From: Chlorogloeopsis sp. ULAP01
Lineage (GTDB): Bacteria; Cyanobacteriota; Cyanobacteriia; Cyanobacteriales; Nostocaceae
Assembly (NCBI RefSeq): GCF_030381805.1
Contig: NZ_JAUDRH010000001.1
Span: 62,001 to 126,000 of the forward strand
DNA length: 64,000 bases
Direction: 5' to 3'
Within the stretch, counting starts at the first letter, position 1. Each line of letters opens with the position of its first letter. The position numbers were made by a program, and so were the translations under genes. The notes beneath the pieces were generated by a model. The model was not told where the DNA came from and made no database searches. It saw nothing but the letters and a program-made list of their open reading frames with translations. Positions 41,891 through 51,430 of this stretch are shown here, piece by piece.

Positions 41891-42337
41891 TCAACTAGAC
41901 AGTTGGACTGTTGCCCGTTGCATGATTTCTTCTGGTGGCACTTCTTCAATGTGACTGGCAATTGACCAATGATGACCAAAGGGATCAACTAGCTTGCCAT
42001 AGCGATCGCCCCAAAACATATCCTCCAAAGGCATTATTACCGTTGCTCCCGCACTCACGGCACGAGCAAACCAAGTATCTGCATCATCAACTTGCAAATG
42101 AATTGTAATGGGCGAACCATTTAAGGCGATCGGCGACTGGGAACCACAATTTGGAAATTCATCATTTAAATAAATTTCTGAGTTGCCAATCTCTAACTCG
42201 GCATGCATGATTTTGTCATCTTCTGGAGAAGGCATAATGTATTTCTCAATCGCACCAAAGGCTGCTTTATAAAACTCTATTGCCGCTTTGGCCTCACGAA
42301 CCGTCAAGTGTGGAGTGATTGTACGAAACTCTGTCAT
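41891..42337 (-). CDS. VOC family protein (glyoxalase/PhnB-like)
   Basis: A 148-residue single-chain vicinal-oxygen-chelate protein of two beta-alpha-beta-beta-beta units: TPHLTVREAKAAIEFYKAAFG at the start, MHAELEIGNSEIYLNDEF in the middle, and GDRYGKLVDPFGHHWSIASH at the end. The PhnB-like subgroup binds metal or aromatic ligands, but the enzyme activity is unknown. Start ATG 42337. A strong palindrome at 42381-42406 just upstream suggests that a repressor controls it. Confidence 0.87.
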   Translation of the reverse strand: MTEFRTITPHLTVREAKAAIEFYKAAFGAIEKYIMPSPEDDKIMHAELEIGNSEIYLNDEFPNCGSQSPIALNGSPITIHLQVDDADTWFARAVSAGATVIMPLEDMFWGDRYGKLVDPFGHHWSIASHIEEVPPEEIMQRATVQLSS

Positions 42338-42380
42338 TGCCTTTTTCCTCGCAGATATGCAAGTAAGTTTCCCTCAATCA

Positions 42381-42406
42381 CTATATAGTACGTGTGTACT
42401 ATATAG
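42381..42406. promoter_or_regulatory. Perfect 11-bp palindrome upstream of the VOC gene, likely operator
   Basis: CTATATAGTAC (42381-42391) and GTACTATATAG (42396-42406) are perfect inverted arms with centre GTGT. It begins 44 bp upstream of the VOC start on the opposite strand. TATATAG may double as a -10 element. No regulator is encoded beside it, so the binding protein is unknown. Confidence 0.6.
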
Positions 42407-42455
42407 ATAAAGAATTCATCAAATGTAACATTGATGAATTTCAACGTCTAATCGC

Positions 42456-43325
42456 TTAGTAAGGCGGATAACCAAAATCATCTTCATCTGGGTAAATATA
42501 GGAACTAGAAACACCTGCCGCTACCATCTTCGATGTTTCTGTTTTTACAGTATCCCGACCAAACTCTTTATGTTCTTCAAAAGTCTTGATAATGATTTCT
42601 GACTCCGGAGAATCGGAAGCAATCAAATACTGTGTTAACGTCCCACTCGTAGGATGTTTATAGTCTACAGTTGAAGCAACCAGAACCGTATTTGGTTCAA
42701 TGCCTCTTTCTTCGCAATCAATCATGGGACAAAAAATTCCGTGGGCATGAAATAACTGTCCTTTTGGCGTTAAGGGTTGTTTGCGATATCCAGAATATGC
42801 CCTTTCTAGTTCGGCGACGAATCCTCCTGCAACTCTACCTTGTTGATATTCGCAATAAGCTTTGCTAAAACTTGCTCCTGCTGCACCGTTCAGGGTTAAT
42901 TGCAAAGGTAATTCATGTAAAAACTTTTTATTTTCTGCGACTAGAAAAATTAAGTAACGTGTAAAAGTTTTAAATTTAAGCTTATCTGCTAAAAAAGCAT
43001 CGTAATTATCTCTAAGTGTACCGAGCTTAATACCAGTTTCCCTATCTTTTACAGACAAAGGCCCCCTTCTGACGATCACAATGCGGGGAGTAGTAGTTAT
43101 ATATACCGTTTCTAGTCCGGAACTAAATTCGTGTTCTACCTGCTGCCAATTGTCATCTGGCTGAAAGCCCACGGCATGAGCATTATCTAGTTTAATTGCC
43201 AAACCGTAATTTTGTATGCCATTGTTGCCATACCGAGGATTAATCATCTGACACCAAGGGATGATTTGAGAAGGGGGTGCGTTAAACTTCTCGTCCTCAA
43301 AGTCGAATTTTGCAGATGCTTTCAT
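42456..43325 (-). CDS. DUF5895-like cyanobacterial protein
   Basis: A 289-residue soluble protein. The N-terminal FDFEDEKFN, IIPWCQMINPRYG and NYGLAIK segments and the later YCEYQQGRVAGGFV part recall DUF5895, a family I associate with filamentous cyanobacteria, but I could not check it. Scattered Cys and His residues (FHAHGIFCPMIDCEERG near 205) might bind metal. The function is unknown. The C-terminus is acidic and Tyr-rich. It stands alone, on the same strand as the VOC gene, about 120 bp upstream of it. Confidence 0.55.
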   Translation of the reverse strand: MKASAKFDFEDEKFNAPPSQIIPWCQMINPRYGNNGIQNYGLAIKLDNAHAVGFQPDDNWQQVEHEFSSGLETVYITTTPRIVIVRRGPLSVKDRETGIKLGTLRDNYDAFLADKLKFKTFTRYLIFLVAENKKFLHELPLQLTLNGAAGASFSKAYCEYQQGRVAGGFVAELERAYSGYRKQPLTPKGQLFHAHGIFCPMIDCEERGIEPNTVLVASTVDYKHPTSGTLTQYLIASDSPESEIIIKTFEEHKEFGRDTVKTETSKMVAAGVSSSYIYPDEDDFGYPPY

Positions 43326-43526
43326 CTTCGTTAGGCGTTGGTGAGTGTCTTGCAGATCCAGTGTAAGAAATTGTGGGGCTTTGGTGCGGGTGGTGGCAGT
43401 AATTCAGTTATCAGTTGTCAGTGATCTGTTAACTGATTTGCGATCGCACCCAAAATCAGCAAACAGAAGTTAATGATACCTTTTGTATCACTCATCTCAG
43501 GCATGACGCATATTCTGAAGCAGATT

Positions 43527-44717
43527 TTAACAACAGGATGGCGGTGTAGGTTCAACGAACAACAATTCTTCTCGTAATCGCTCCTCAAAAGCCTCCATAC
43601 CAAAAGAAGCGATCGCCTCTTCTCGCAACCACTGTCCATCACAACGCCGATCTTGTCCTTTAAGTATTTCGATGCAAGCCTTTGCTACAGCATCAGGATC
43701 GCGGTGCGGTACTCGCCATCCCAATTTCCCATCTTGCAACGGTTCAGCTGAACCATCGGCATCACCAGCAAGTACAGGTACACCACAAGCCATTGCCTCT
43801 AAATAAACAATGCCAAACCCTTCTTGAGAAGGCATAATGTAGGCATCAGCAAGGCGATAGTGTGTTACTAGTTCTTCTATAGGGATGAAGCCAGCAAATA
43901 CTACACGTTCTGCTACACCTAAATCTTTTGCTAGTTGGGCTAATCTGGGGTGATCGTCGCCACGGCCAATTACCAAGTATTTTACTTCTGGAAAAGCCTG
44001 AGATATTTGCGGTAAAGCTCTAATCGTCACATCTACACCTTTGTAGATATCTCCTGACCACAGTCGTGCTACGGTCATTAATACCTTTGCCCCCGTCAAA
44101 TCATATTTATCGATTAATTCTGGCTGTTTGATACCTGGAGTAAATTTATTTTCGTCAATGGCACAAGGAAGCAGGTGTATCTTGTTGGGATCGATACTAT
44201 TTGCACTACAAAGGCGATCGCGACTATAACGACTAATTGTCAAAATCCTCGTTGCACTGGCAAGAGCACGTTGCTGCTGAGGTGGAAGCACTTCCCACAC
44301 TTCTTTACCATAAGTTAGAACAGTGTAGGGAATTCCTAAGGGCTGACAAAGAGTTTGTACCAATACTGCTAATTTTATATGACCACAAAAAACGTGTTGA
44401 GGGCGTTGTTGCAGTAGATATTTTAGCAAAGCTGCTGTCATTTTGACTCTGCCGATTTGAGGAGAATGGCTTTTAAAGTAATGAAACTGTAAACGCTCAC
44501 AATCGTAAATATTTGAGCAGCAGGAGCTATCTCGTAGCAAAAATACATGACCATGACAGGCTTCAGTGAAACCTAGATAGGCACGAAAAATATCTTTTAT
44601 GTAGGATTGAATTCCTCCTTCACACTCAAAGATTTCCAAGAAAACAAAGAAGCGATCGGCTTTTTTTTTAAACTTGTTTTCTAAACTGGGCTTTTCATCT
44701 AAGTTATTAATTAACAT
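43527..44717 (-). CDS. GT4-type (GT-B) glycosyltransferase
   Basis: A 396-residue cytoplasmic glycosyltransferase of the GT-B fold, probably using a nucleotide sugar. The acceptor domain is N-terminal; the donor domain starts near 205 (VLMTVARLWSGDIYKGVDVTIRA) and has the E-x7-E motif in EGFGIVYLEAMACGVPV. N-terminal GGIQSYIKDIF is typical of GT4 enzymes. It may serve polysaccharide or lipopolysaccharide assembly. The C-terminus ends in two cysteines. It is monocistronic here, with no other sugar gene beside it. Confidence 0.87.
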   Translation of the reverse strand: MLINNLDEKPSLENKFKKKADRFFVFLEIFECEGGIQSYIKDIFRAYLGFTEACHGHVFLLRDSSCCSNIYDCERLQFHYFKSHSPQIGRVKMTAALLKYLLQQRPQHVFCGHIKLAVLVQTLCQPLGIPYTVLTYGKEVWEVLPPQQQRALASATRILTISRYSRDRLCSANSIDPNKIHLLPCAIDENKFTPGIKQPELIDKYDLTGAKVLMTVARLWSGDIYKGVDVTIRALPQISQAFPEVKYLVIGRGDDHPRLAQLAKDLGVAERVVFAGFIPIEELVTHYRLADAYIMPSQEGFGIVYLEAMACGVPVLAGDADGSAEPLQDGKLGWRVPHRDPDAVAKACIEILKGQDRRCDGQWLREEAIASFGMEAFEERLREELLFVEPTPPSCC

Positions 44718-44955
44718 CTTTTATAATCTCGGCTACTGTGTAACAGCAGATATATTAATGCTTCTGAAAAAAACACTGTTGATATTGACTAATTATGTAA
44801 GTGCTTTATATTACAGTGATAAATGAACAAATTTTAGCAACAGGATAAACATAAGTCTAATGATAATTTTACGGTATTCAGTATTTTTTTTGATACAGAT
44901 ATTTTCAGTGAAAATAAGGCAGAATACAGCAGTCTTAAATCATTTGCGGAACATA

Positions 44956-44989
44956 AGATCCCCGACTTCTTATTAAAAGTTGGGGATCT
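44956..44989. repeat. CCCCGACTT-type hairpin, dispersed family copy
   Basis: AGATCCCCGACTT (44956-44968) and AAGTTGGGGATCT (44977-44989) pair over 13 bp with one G-T wobble. It lies in the 540-bp divergent gap between the glycosyltransferase and the lipoprotein; the rest of that gap is AT-rich and holds nothing else I recognise, apart from a strong AAGGAGG at 45250-45256 before the lipoprotein ATG. Confidence 0.65.
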
Positions 44990-45260
44990 GTAATTTACAG
45001 CTTAAATTTTTCAAAATCATGGATTGACTAACAATTAAAATTTTCAGAAAAAAATAATCTATCTTTGGCTTTCCTTCTTTAGATAGAAGGTTAAGCCTAT
45101 TCAAATTTTTAGACTAGATTAGTATCGTTAATATTTTTTCAAGTAAAAAATAATAGGGTCAAAAGTAACTACTAATATCTTTTAGGTAATTTCTAATCAA
45201 TATGAAAAAGAGTAGTAGTTATGAAGTTGTCCCAATTAAGCTTAAGAATAAGGAGGAAAA

Positions 45261-46118
45261 ATGAAAACTCTAAATAAATATCAAAAAGGAGGTTGGAATA
45301 ATCGCATAGGTGCTTTAGCTATTGCGTTAGCGGCGATAGTCCTTCCTGCATGTGCTAACAATCAACAACAAGCGACTACTCCTCAATCCCCAGCAGCAGA
45401 AGCTCCTAATACTTCTGAACCTGTGGCAGAAACTGCACCTGGAGTTAGTGAGAGAACAGAAGCCCTCATGGGTCAACTCGTAACTGTCAGAAGCCAACCA
45501 ATTAATAGAGTGGATGATAGAGTATTTACAATTACTGACGAGCAAGTTTTTAGTGGTGAAAGAATTGTAGTTGTAAATAATACTGGTCAACCTGTTCAAG
45601 TTCCTGAAGTTGAGTCTGCAAGATTGCAAGTAACAGGTACAGTTACTAAGTTTGATCCCAATGCAATTAGACAAAAGTATGGCTTAGATTTAGGTCAAGA
45701 TTCCTATCGAGAGTATGAAGGTAGACCTACGATTATTGCACGGTCAATTGCACTAGCACCAATACCAGGAGAAATCGGTGAAAATCCCCAAGCTTATTAC
45801 AACAAGGTTATTGCCGTACCTGCCGAGGTAGAAAGAATTTACAGTCCTAATGCATTTGTCCTTGAAGACAAAACACTCCTTGGCGATAATCCATTGTTAG
45901 TTTTAGTTACAGAGCAAGTCAAGGATAAAGTTCCTATTAAAGAAGGCGAAAGGATTGTTGCTACTGGTACACTCCGTCCATTTATAGCTAGCGAATTGGA
46001 GAGAGATTATAAATTTGCCTGGAATCAACAGTTACGAGGACAGTTAGAGAACGAATATAAAACAAGACCGGTGCTAATTGTCGAAGGTATTTATTCATCG
46101 CCACAAAGTACTAATTAG
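45261..46118 (+). CDS. Lipoprotein with two OB-fold-like repeats
   Basis: A 285-residue exported lipoprotein. The signal sequence ends in VLPAC (Cys31), followed by a Gln/Thr/Pro/Ala linker to about 66. The mature part contains two similar beta-rich repeats: one from about 70 (GQLVTVRSQPINRVDDRVFT) and a second from about 180 (NKVIAVPAEVERIYSPNAFV), with VQVTGTVTKFD and ERIVATGTLRPF closing them, as in small OB-fold proteins. The function is not known to me. The ribosome-binding site AAGGAGG, 4 nt before ATG, is very strong, so it may be highly expressed. A terminator follows at 46143. Confidence 0.7.
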   Translation: MKTLNKYQKGGWNNRIGALAIALAAIVLPACANNQQQATTPQSPAAEAPNTSEPVAETAPGVSERTEALMGQLVTVRSQPINRVDDRVFTITDEQVFSGERIVVVNNTGQPVQVPEVESARLQVTGTVTKFDPNAIRQKYGLDLGQDSYREYEGRPTIIARSIALAPIPGEIGENPQAYYNKVIAVPAEVERIYSPNAFVLEDKTLLGDNPLLVLVTEQVKDKVPIKEGERIVATGTLRPFIASELERDYKFAWNQQLRGQLENEYKTRPVLIVEGIYSSPQSTN

Positions 46119-46142
46119 TTGTTTTTGAAGCTGTAAATAGTT

Positions 46143-46182
46143 CCCTAGCCCTCTTTGCAAGGGCAGGGTTCTTTTATTTTTT
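46143..46182 (+). terminator. Intrinsic terminator after the lipoprotein gene
   Basis: CCCTAGCCCT (46143-46152) and AGGGCAGGG (46160-46168) form a GC-rich stem with one internal mismatch, followed by TTCTTTTATTTTTT. It lies 25 bp after the lipoprotein stop, between convergent genes. Confidence 0.78.
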
Positions 46183-46198
46183 ATTATTTGTATCTTTT

Positions 46199-47203
46199 TT
46201 ATTCGCTAGCCTCAATAATTATTTGCTTCTCCATAACAGCTAGTAAAACTGCCATGTCTGGAGAAACTTTATTACATAGATTAAATTGTGATACGGCAGA
46301 CTCAAAAGTTTTTCCTTGCAAGATTTGATAACCAATGTTTAGTAATTCATTCCAAGTAACATTACTTTCAATATAAGCTTTAGCTATGGTAATCAATAAG
46401 TCTTGATATTTATTACCTTCAGCTTTCGTCATCATAGTGTGGGGAATGTCAAAAACTTTCTCGAAGTTAAAATACCAAGATTGATGCTGATGCTTGATTA
46501 AAGCTAAAAATAAAGCTCGTAGTTCTTTATGGTCAATTGTAGGGTCACTTTCACTAGAAATGACAAACATTGGTACTGCGCTCTCTTTTTCTACTCGTTC
46601 CAGTACTTCTTGACCCATATCTAAAAATAATCGCAGTGCTGGAATACGAAAACCGTGATAACCAAAATTTCCAGGATTATCTTTATTCAACCATTCGTAA
46701 TAAAAAGGAAGTATTTCTACGAGAAAATTAACGATTGGATTATTACCACTCACATAGGGAGCAAACAGTATGGCTTTCTCTATTTCTGGAGGATCTTCTA
46801 GTGCTAACCAAGCTGCTAAGTTTCCACCTGTCGATAATCCACCAATGATTACCTGCTCTCCTAAATTTCGTGCTATTTGCAGCCAGGAGGATGCAAACTC
46901 TTGATATACTTGTTGTTCTGTAGGCAAAGGAGGAGGGTTATCACCATTCCAATTCCCCGCTATTCCATGACCAGGCTGTAAAGGAATCAAAACATTGTAA
47001 CCTGATTCAAAAAGAGCTTTTCCCAGTGGTTCAAATTGGTAAGGGCCAGCAGTAAATCCGTGAAAAAATAAACAAACTTTTGGAGTAGGATGAGGGTGAA
47101 AAAAGAATTTTGAGCGGCAAGCTTCATTTTTGATTGGAAGAACATCCTCTATAGTTTTCGCTTGCTGAATTATTTCTGCTGTAATGGTGGAATAATCGGG
47201 CAT
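46199..47203 (-). CDS. Alpha/beta hydrolase (carboxylesterase-like)
   Basis: A 334-residue serine hydrolase. The oxyanion HGF motif (LFFHGFTAGP near 47-55), the nucleophile elbow G-L-S-T-G-G near 120, the acid in SESDPTID, and the catalytic histidine in IPHTMM are in the usual order. The lid region around 165-205 is hydrophobic. A C-terminal helical tail of about 50 residues is extra compared with short carboxylesterases. It probably cleaves medium-chain esters; the substrate is unknown. Start ATG 47203, downstream of the amino-acid ABC operon but convergent with the lipoprotein gene. Confidence 0.84.
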   Translation of the reverse strand: MPDYSTITAEIIQQAKTIEDVLPIKNEACRSKFFFHPHPTPKVCLFFHGFTAGPYQFEPLGKALFESGYNVLIPLQPGHGIAGNWNGDNPPPLPTEQQVYQEFASSWLQIARNLGEQVIIGGLSTGGNLAAWLALEDPPEIEKAILFAPYVSGNNPIVNFLVEILPFYYEWLNKDNPGNFGYHGFRIPALRLFLDMGQEVLERVEKESAVPMFVISSESDPTIDHKELRALFLALIKHQHQSWYFNFEKVFDIPHTMMTKAEGNKYQDLLITIAKAYIESNVTWNELLNIGYQILQGKTFESAVSQFNLCNKVSPDMAVLLAVMEKQIIIEASE

Positions 47204-47327
47204 ATTAAATATTGAGTAAATTATTTTATTTTAAAAAGTGATTATGTTAATTTTGCATCACCTTTTAGATAGAAAAGTATCTAACTAGAATTGCAGGTAT
47301 TATAATCTACGTGTAATTTCTAATTAG

Positions 47328-48068
47328 CTAAAGAATTTGTGATAAAAATTGGCGGGTACGTTCTTCTTGGGGGTTAGTAAAAAAGCTATCTGGAGTAGCT
47401 GATTCCACTAGATTGCCGTTATCCATCAGAATTACTCGATCAGCTACTTCACGAGCAAATCCAACTTCGTGGGTAACAACTACCATAGTCATGCCATCAC
47501 GGGCAAGACTTCGCATCACCTCTAAAACTTCTCGCACCATTTCTGGATCTAAGGCAGAGGTTGGTTCATCAAAGAGCATAATTTTAGGTTGCATAGCTAA
47601 AGCACGAGCGATCGCTACTCTCTGCTGCTGTCCTCCAGACAACTGTCCTGGGTATTTATGTGCCTGTTCTAAAATGCCTACTCGCTCTAGTAATTGCATT
47701 GCCAATTCTTCGGCTTTTACCTTCGGTAAATGACGCACCCAAATTGGTGCCAAAGTAATATTTTGAATCACCGTTAAATGAGGAAACAAATTGAATTGTT
47801 GAAATACCATTCCTACTTCTCGGCGAATTGCTTCAATATTTCGTAAATCATGGCTGAGGATAATGCCATCTATTTCAATTTTGCCTTTTTGGTAATCTTC
47901 TAAAGCATTAAATGTGCGGATGAAGGTTGATTTACCTGAACCAGAAGGCCCCATCAAGACTACTACTTCTCCACGATTTACTGTTAGACTTACACCTCGC
48001 AGAGCATGAAATTTACCATACCATTTGTGAACATTATCAGCAATAATTATTGGTGTTTGTTCTGACAC
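47328..48068 (-). CDS. bgtA: Amino-acid ABC transporter ATPase BgtA-like
   Basis: A 246-residue ABC ATPase that powers polar amino-acid uptake. Walker A GPSGSGKST at about 40-48, Q-loop, signature LSGGQQQR near 143, Walker B IMLFDEPTSALD near 164, and the switch His (VTHEVGF) are all present. It is the last gene of the operon after the two permeases, in the order of Anabaena natF-natG-natH-bgtA, in which BgtA also serves the basic amino-acid system. The symbol is based on that synteny. A start ATG at 48068 lies 20 bp after natH. Confidence 0.9.
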   Translation of the reverse strand: MSEQTPIIIADNVHKWYGKFHALRGVSLTVNRGEVVVLMGPSGSGKSTFIRTFNALEDYQKGKIEIDGIILSHDLRNIEAIRREVGMVFQQFNLFPHLTVIQNITLAPIWVRHLPKVKAEELAMQLLERVGILEQAHKYPGQLSGGQQQRVAIARALAMQPKIMLFDEPTSALDPEMVREVLEVMRSLARDGMTMVVVTHEVGFAREVADRVILMDNGNLVESATPDSFFTNPQEERTRQFLSQIL

Positions 48069-48088
48069 AAAAATTAACTCCTAATTTT

Positions 48089-49231
48089 CTATTTTTCATT
48101 TACTAACTGCTTCTCTAATCGCCGAGCAGCCAGCGACATAGCATAACAAAATAGCCAGTAAATTAAGCCAATAAATAGATAAACTTCTGCATAACGACCA
48201 AGAAATTGTGGCTGTGCCAAAATAGAACGGGCAATTCCTGTAAGTTCTACTAATCCCACCAAAGATAAAAGTGAAGTGTCTTTAAATAACCCGATAAATT
48301 GACCAACAATTGCCGGAATTGCAACACGCAAGGCTTGAGGTAGGACAATTAATAGCATAACCAAGGAAGCATTGAATCCAAGGGCTTTGGCAGCTTCAAC
48401 TTGTCCGCGAGGAATAGCCTGGAGTCCGCCGCGCACGTTTTCTGCCATATAAGCAGCACTAAAAAAAACCAATCCAGCAATGGCACGCAAAACCCGATCC
48501 AAACGAATTCCTCCTGGCAGAAATAAGGGAAACATCACCTGAGCAAAGAATAAAATCCCGATGAGTGGCAGCCCCCGAATAATTTCAATGTACAAAATAC
48601 ATAGCCAACGTACTATAGGCAGGTTGCTAGTACGTCCTAAAGCTAGCAGCACGCCAATAGGAAAGGAAAGCACAATACTAACTGCTGCCATCAGAAGAGT
48701 AAGCAGCAAACCGTTCCATAAACTTGTTGGTACTGGTCTTAAACCAAATCCACCACCAATTAACCAAAATATCACAGGGAAAGATAGCAACCATGCAAGT
48801 GAAAGCCAAGGCGCGATCGCACTACTCCATCTTCTCCCCAGCCAAAAGCCTGTAAATATTAAAATAACAATTAACTGTAACCAAAGACGGATATTTAAAT
48901 CTAAAGGCAAAAAAAACAAGACTCCGCAGAGAATCAAACCAGCAAGGTTAATTCTCAGACTATTCACACTTTGTTTGCTAAAGAAAACTCCCCAAGTCAG
49001 AGCTAATAATATGGAAGCTATTGTCAGCACAATCCAAACTCGCCAGTATAATGTTGAGGGGAAACGACCAACAAAAAATAAACGCAAATTTACCCAAATT
49101 ACTTCCCATTGTGCTTGAGTAATTGCCCAACTCAAAACACCCCAACCTATCCAGAACAGTAAAAACAAACAAACAACAGTTAATATGCTGTTGTACCAAG
49201 TATTAAACAAATTTTTATGCAGCCAATTCAT
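48089..49231 (-). CDS. natH: Amino-acid ABC permease NatH-like
   Basis: A 380-residue permease, longer than the usual 220-residue HisM type because of an N-terminal extension with extra helices (about 15-180). The C-terminal half contains the HisMQ fold and the EAA loop (AENVRGGLQAIPRGQVEAAKALGF). The length and order match the AapM/NatH group. Together with NatG it forms the transmembrane pathway of the general amino-acid importer. It starts 103 bp after natG. Confidence 0.88.
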   Translation of the reverse strand: MNWLHKNLFNTWYNSILTVVCLFLLFWIGWGVLSWAITQAQWEVIWVNLRLFFVGRFPSTLYWRVWIVLTIASILLALTWGVFFSKQSVNSLRINLAGLILCGVLFFLPLDLNIRLWLQLIVILIFTGFWLGRRWSSAIAPWLSLAWLLSFPVIFWLIGGGFGLRPVPTSLWNGLLLTLLMAAVSIVLSFPIGVLLALGRTSNLPIVRWLCILYIEIIRGLPLIGILFFAQVMFPLFLPGGIRLDRVLRAIAGLVFFSAAYMAENVRGGLQAIPRGQVEAAKALGFNASLVMLLIVLPQALRVAIPAIVGQFIGLFKDTSLLSLVGLVELTGIARSILAQPQFLGRYAEVYLFIGLIYWLFCYAMSLAARRLEKQLVNEK

Positions 49232-49334
49232 ATTCTAAAAGTTAGTCATTGGTCAATAGTCATTTGTCATTAGTTGTTCTCCCCTTGTCTCCTTGTTCCC
49301 CTATTCCCCGTTCCCTGTTCCCTTTTACATATTC

Positions 49335-50261
49335 TTATCTTTCTTTTATCGTCACCATCCTATTAAAAAAGTTCATTCCAAGAGAAATTGTTAAACTCAA
49401 TGTCAGATAAGTAAGCATAATCAACAACATAGCTTCTACCGCTCTCCCCGTTTGGTTAAAAGTAGTAGAAGCAACAAAATATACATCAGGATAACCAACC
49501 GCGATCGCCAAACTAGAGTTTTTAGTTAAATTCAGATATTGACTTGTCAGTGGTGGCACGATCACCCGCAAAGCCTGAGGAAAAATCACCAGTCGCATCA
49601 CCAAACCAGGCTTTAAACCCAAGGAACGGGCTGCTTCCCATTGTCCCTTTGGTACAGATTGGATACCGCCTCGAACAATTTCAGCAACAAACGCACCTGT
49701 ATAAAAAGTTAATCCCATTAGCAAAGCAAAAAATTCTGAAGAGAGCCTAAACCACGGGAATTGCACACCACTTTGACTGATAGAAACTAAATTCAAAACA
49801 GAAATTTGGTTTTCTATCTTAGGTAAACTTAGAAAAACAGCAAAGTACCAAAATAATAATTGTAAAAGTAGAGGCGTATTCCGAAAAATCTCTACATAAA
49901 CTCCAGCAATATTTCGTAATAACCAATTGTCAGACAGCCGTGATATTCCTGCGAATATACCAACAATCGTAGTGAAAATAATCCCTGCGATCGCCACTCG
50001 TAAAGAGTTAATTAAGCCTACCCATAAGGCGCGACTATAAGTATCAGATGGATTGTAAGAAATGGGCGTTTCACTAATATCAAATGAAGCTTGTTGCTTG
50101 AGAAAATCAAATCCAAATTTAATTCCCAATTGCTGCAAATTGCGATTGAGATTTATCCACAGTATAGCTACGACAAATGCTACTAAAAATGCAGCTATTA
50201 ATTGAACAATAATTTGCCAGTAACGCCGATCGCGCCACAAGGGAGATTTGAAATTATGCAT
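49335..50261 (-). CDS. natG: Amino-acid ABC permease NatG-like
   Basis: A 308-residue permease of the AapQ/NatG type. It has one helix at the N-terminus (about 16-36), a periplasmic loop with SYNPSDTYSRAL, and the HisMQ core with the EAA loop (GIQSVPKGQWEAARSLGLKPG), which contacts the ATPase BgtA. It is the second gene of the operon, 13 bp after natF. It is expected to be regulated with natF by the same promoter. Confidence 0.88.
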   Translation of the reverse strand: MHNFKSPLWRDRRYWQIIVQLIAAFLVAFVVAILWINLNRNLQQLGIKFGFDFLKQQASFDISETPISYNPSDTYSRALWVGLINSLRVAIAGIIFTTIVGIFAGISRLSDNWLLRNIAGVYVEIFRNTPLLLQLLFWYFAVFLSLPKIENQISVLNLVSISQSGVQFPWFRLSSEFFALLMGLTFYTGAFVAEIVRGGIQSVPKGQWEAARSLGLKPGLVMRLVIFPQALRVIVPPLTSQYLNLTKNSSLAIAVGYPDVYFVASTTFNQTGRAVEAMLLIMLTYLTLSLTISLGMNFFNRMVTIKER

Positions 50262-50274
50262 GAGCTATAACTGA

Positions 50275-51333
50275 TTATCTAAAAGGAGGAGAAAACAAAA
50301 GTCCACCCTTTGTCCAGAGTTGATTTTGACCACGAGGAAAATTTAGCTTTGTCTTTGCTCCCAAATTGCGATCATAAATTTCACCGTAGTTGCCTACGTG
50401 CTTAATAATTCTGACAGCAAAGTCATTTGGCAAACCCATTCCTTGCCCAAGGTTACCTTCAGTTCCTAAAAAACGTCGAATTTCTGGATCGTTACTATTA
50501 GCAAACTTTGCAACATTTTGAGAATTAATACCCAATTCTTCGGCTTTAATTAGGGAATAAACTACCCATTTAACAGTATTAGCCCACTTACTGTCTCCAT
50601 CGGCGACAGCTGGAGCAAATGGCTCGCTAGATAAATTTTCATCAAGAATTACATTATCTTCTGGGTTGGGTAAAATACTGCGCCGGGAAATTAATTGGGA
50701 TTTATCAGAGGTAACAGCGTCACAACGTCCTTGGGCATAAGTGGCATATGCTGTATTCACATCTTCAAAGACAAGAGGTTTGTAAGGTATGCCCCGTTTT
50801 CGCATTTGATCTGCCAAGTTCTGCTCGTTGGTAGTACCAGTTTGAGTGCAGATTGCTTTGTCTTTGAGATCTGCTAAAGTCTTGCTGCCGCTACTTTTGC
50901 GAACCATGATACCTTGACCATCATAAAAGATTATCGGTGCAAACTCCAAACCCACTGAGGTATCCCGACTGAGCGTATATGTAGTGTTACGGCTGAGAAC
51001 ATCTACTTCTGCGGTTTGTACGGCTGTAAATCGTTCTTTAGCATTAAGATTGCGGTACTCTACTGCATCTGGGTTATCAAATAAAGCAGATGCTATGGCA
51101 CGACATACATCTACATCTAATCCAGAGTATTTACCATCAGTTCCCACAAAGCTAAATCCTGGTAGTTCACCGCTAACACCACAAATCAACTGTCCGCGAC
51201 TTTTAATCGTATCCAAACGGCTTTGAGTAGCTTGTTTTGCCCCTGTATCTCCTGTGTTTGCTACCTCTGGAGTACAAGCAGTCAGGCTCAAAATTAAGGG
51301 TGCGATCGCTAAAATTAAAGTTTTTTTATCCAT
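50275..51333 (-). CDS. natF: Amino-acid ABC transporter substrate-binding lipoprotein NatF-like
   Basis: A 352-residue solute-binding protein of cluster F3 (AapJ type). The signal peptide ends in SLTAC, so it is lipid-anchored. The binding domain starts at about 45 (LDTIKSRGQLICGVSGELPG) with GLDVDVCRAIA and the second lobe with AICTQTGTTNEQNL. It captures neutral and acidic amino acids for NatG/NatH/BgtA. ATG 51333 gives a clean MDKK signal; ATG 51342 adds three residues. A dispersed hairpin lies just upstream at 51389. Confidence 0.88.
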   Translation of the reverse strand: MDKKTLILAIAPLILSLTACTPEVANTGDTGAKQATQSRLDTIKSRGQLICGVSGELPGFSFVGTDGKYSGLDVDVCRAIASALFDNPDAVEYRNLNAKERFTAVQTAEVDVLSRNTTYTLSRDTSVGLEFAPIIFYDGQGIMVRKSSGSKTLADLKDKAICTQTGTTNEQNLADQMRKRGIPYKPLVFEDVNTAYATYAQGRCDAVTSDKSQLISRRSILPNPEDNVILDENLSSEPFAPAVADGDSKWANTVKWVVYSLIKAEELGINSQNVAKFANSNDPEIRRFLGTEGNLGQGMGLPNDFAVRIIKHVGNYGEIYDRNLGAKTKLNFPRGQNQLWTKGGLLFSPPFR

Positions 51334-51388
51334 AAATATCATTGATACTCAAAAATTACTAATTAACATAACCTAAAATATGTCCAAT

Positions 51389-51430
51389 AAGAACCCTGAC
51401 TTATCTAAAAAGTCGGGGTTCTTTGTTTTT
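51389..51430. repeat. CCCTGACTT/AAGTCGGGG hairpin, dispersed family copy upstream of natF
   Basis: AAGAACCCTGACTT (51389-51402) and AAGTCGGGGTTCTT (51410-51423) pair over 14 bp with one mismatch, and TTGTTTTT follows on the plus strand. It resembles a terminator in the plus direction, but no plus-strand gene ends here. On the other strand it may sit in the natF leader. Confidence 0.65.

Noticed and set aside
51389..51430. Terminator of a plus-strand gene upstream of natF
   Set aside because: No plus-strand gene ends before it; it is better explained as a copy of the dispersed hairpin family.
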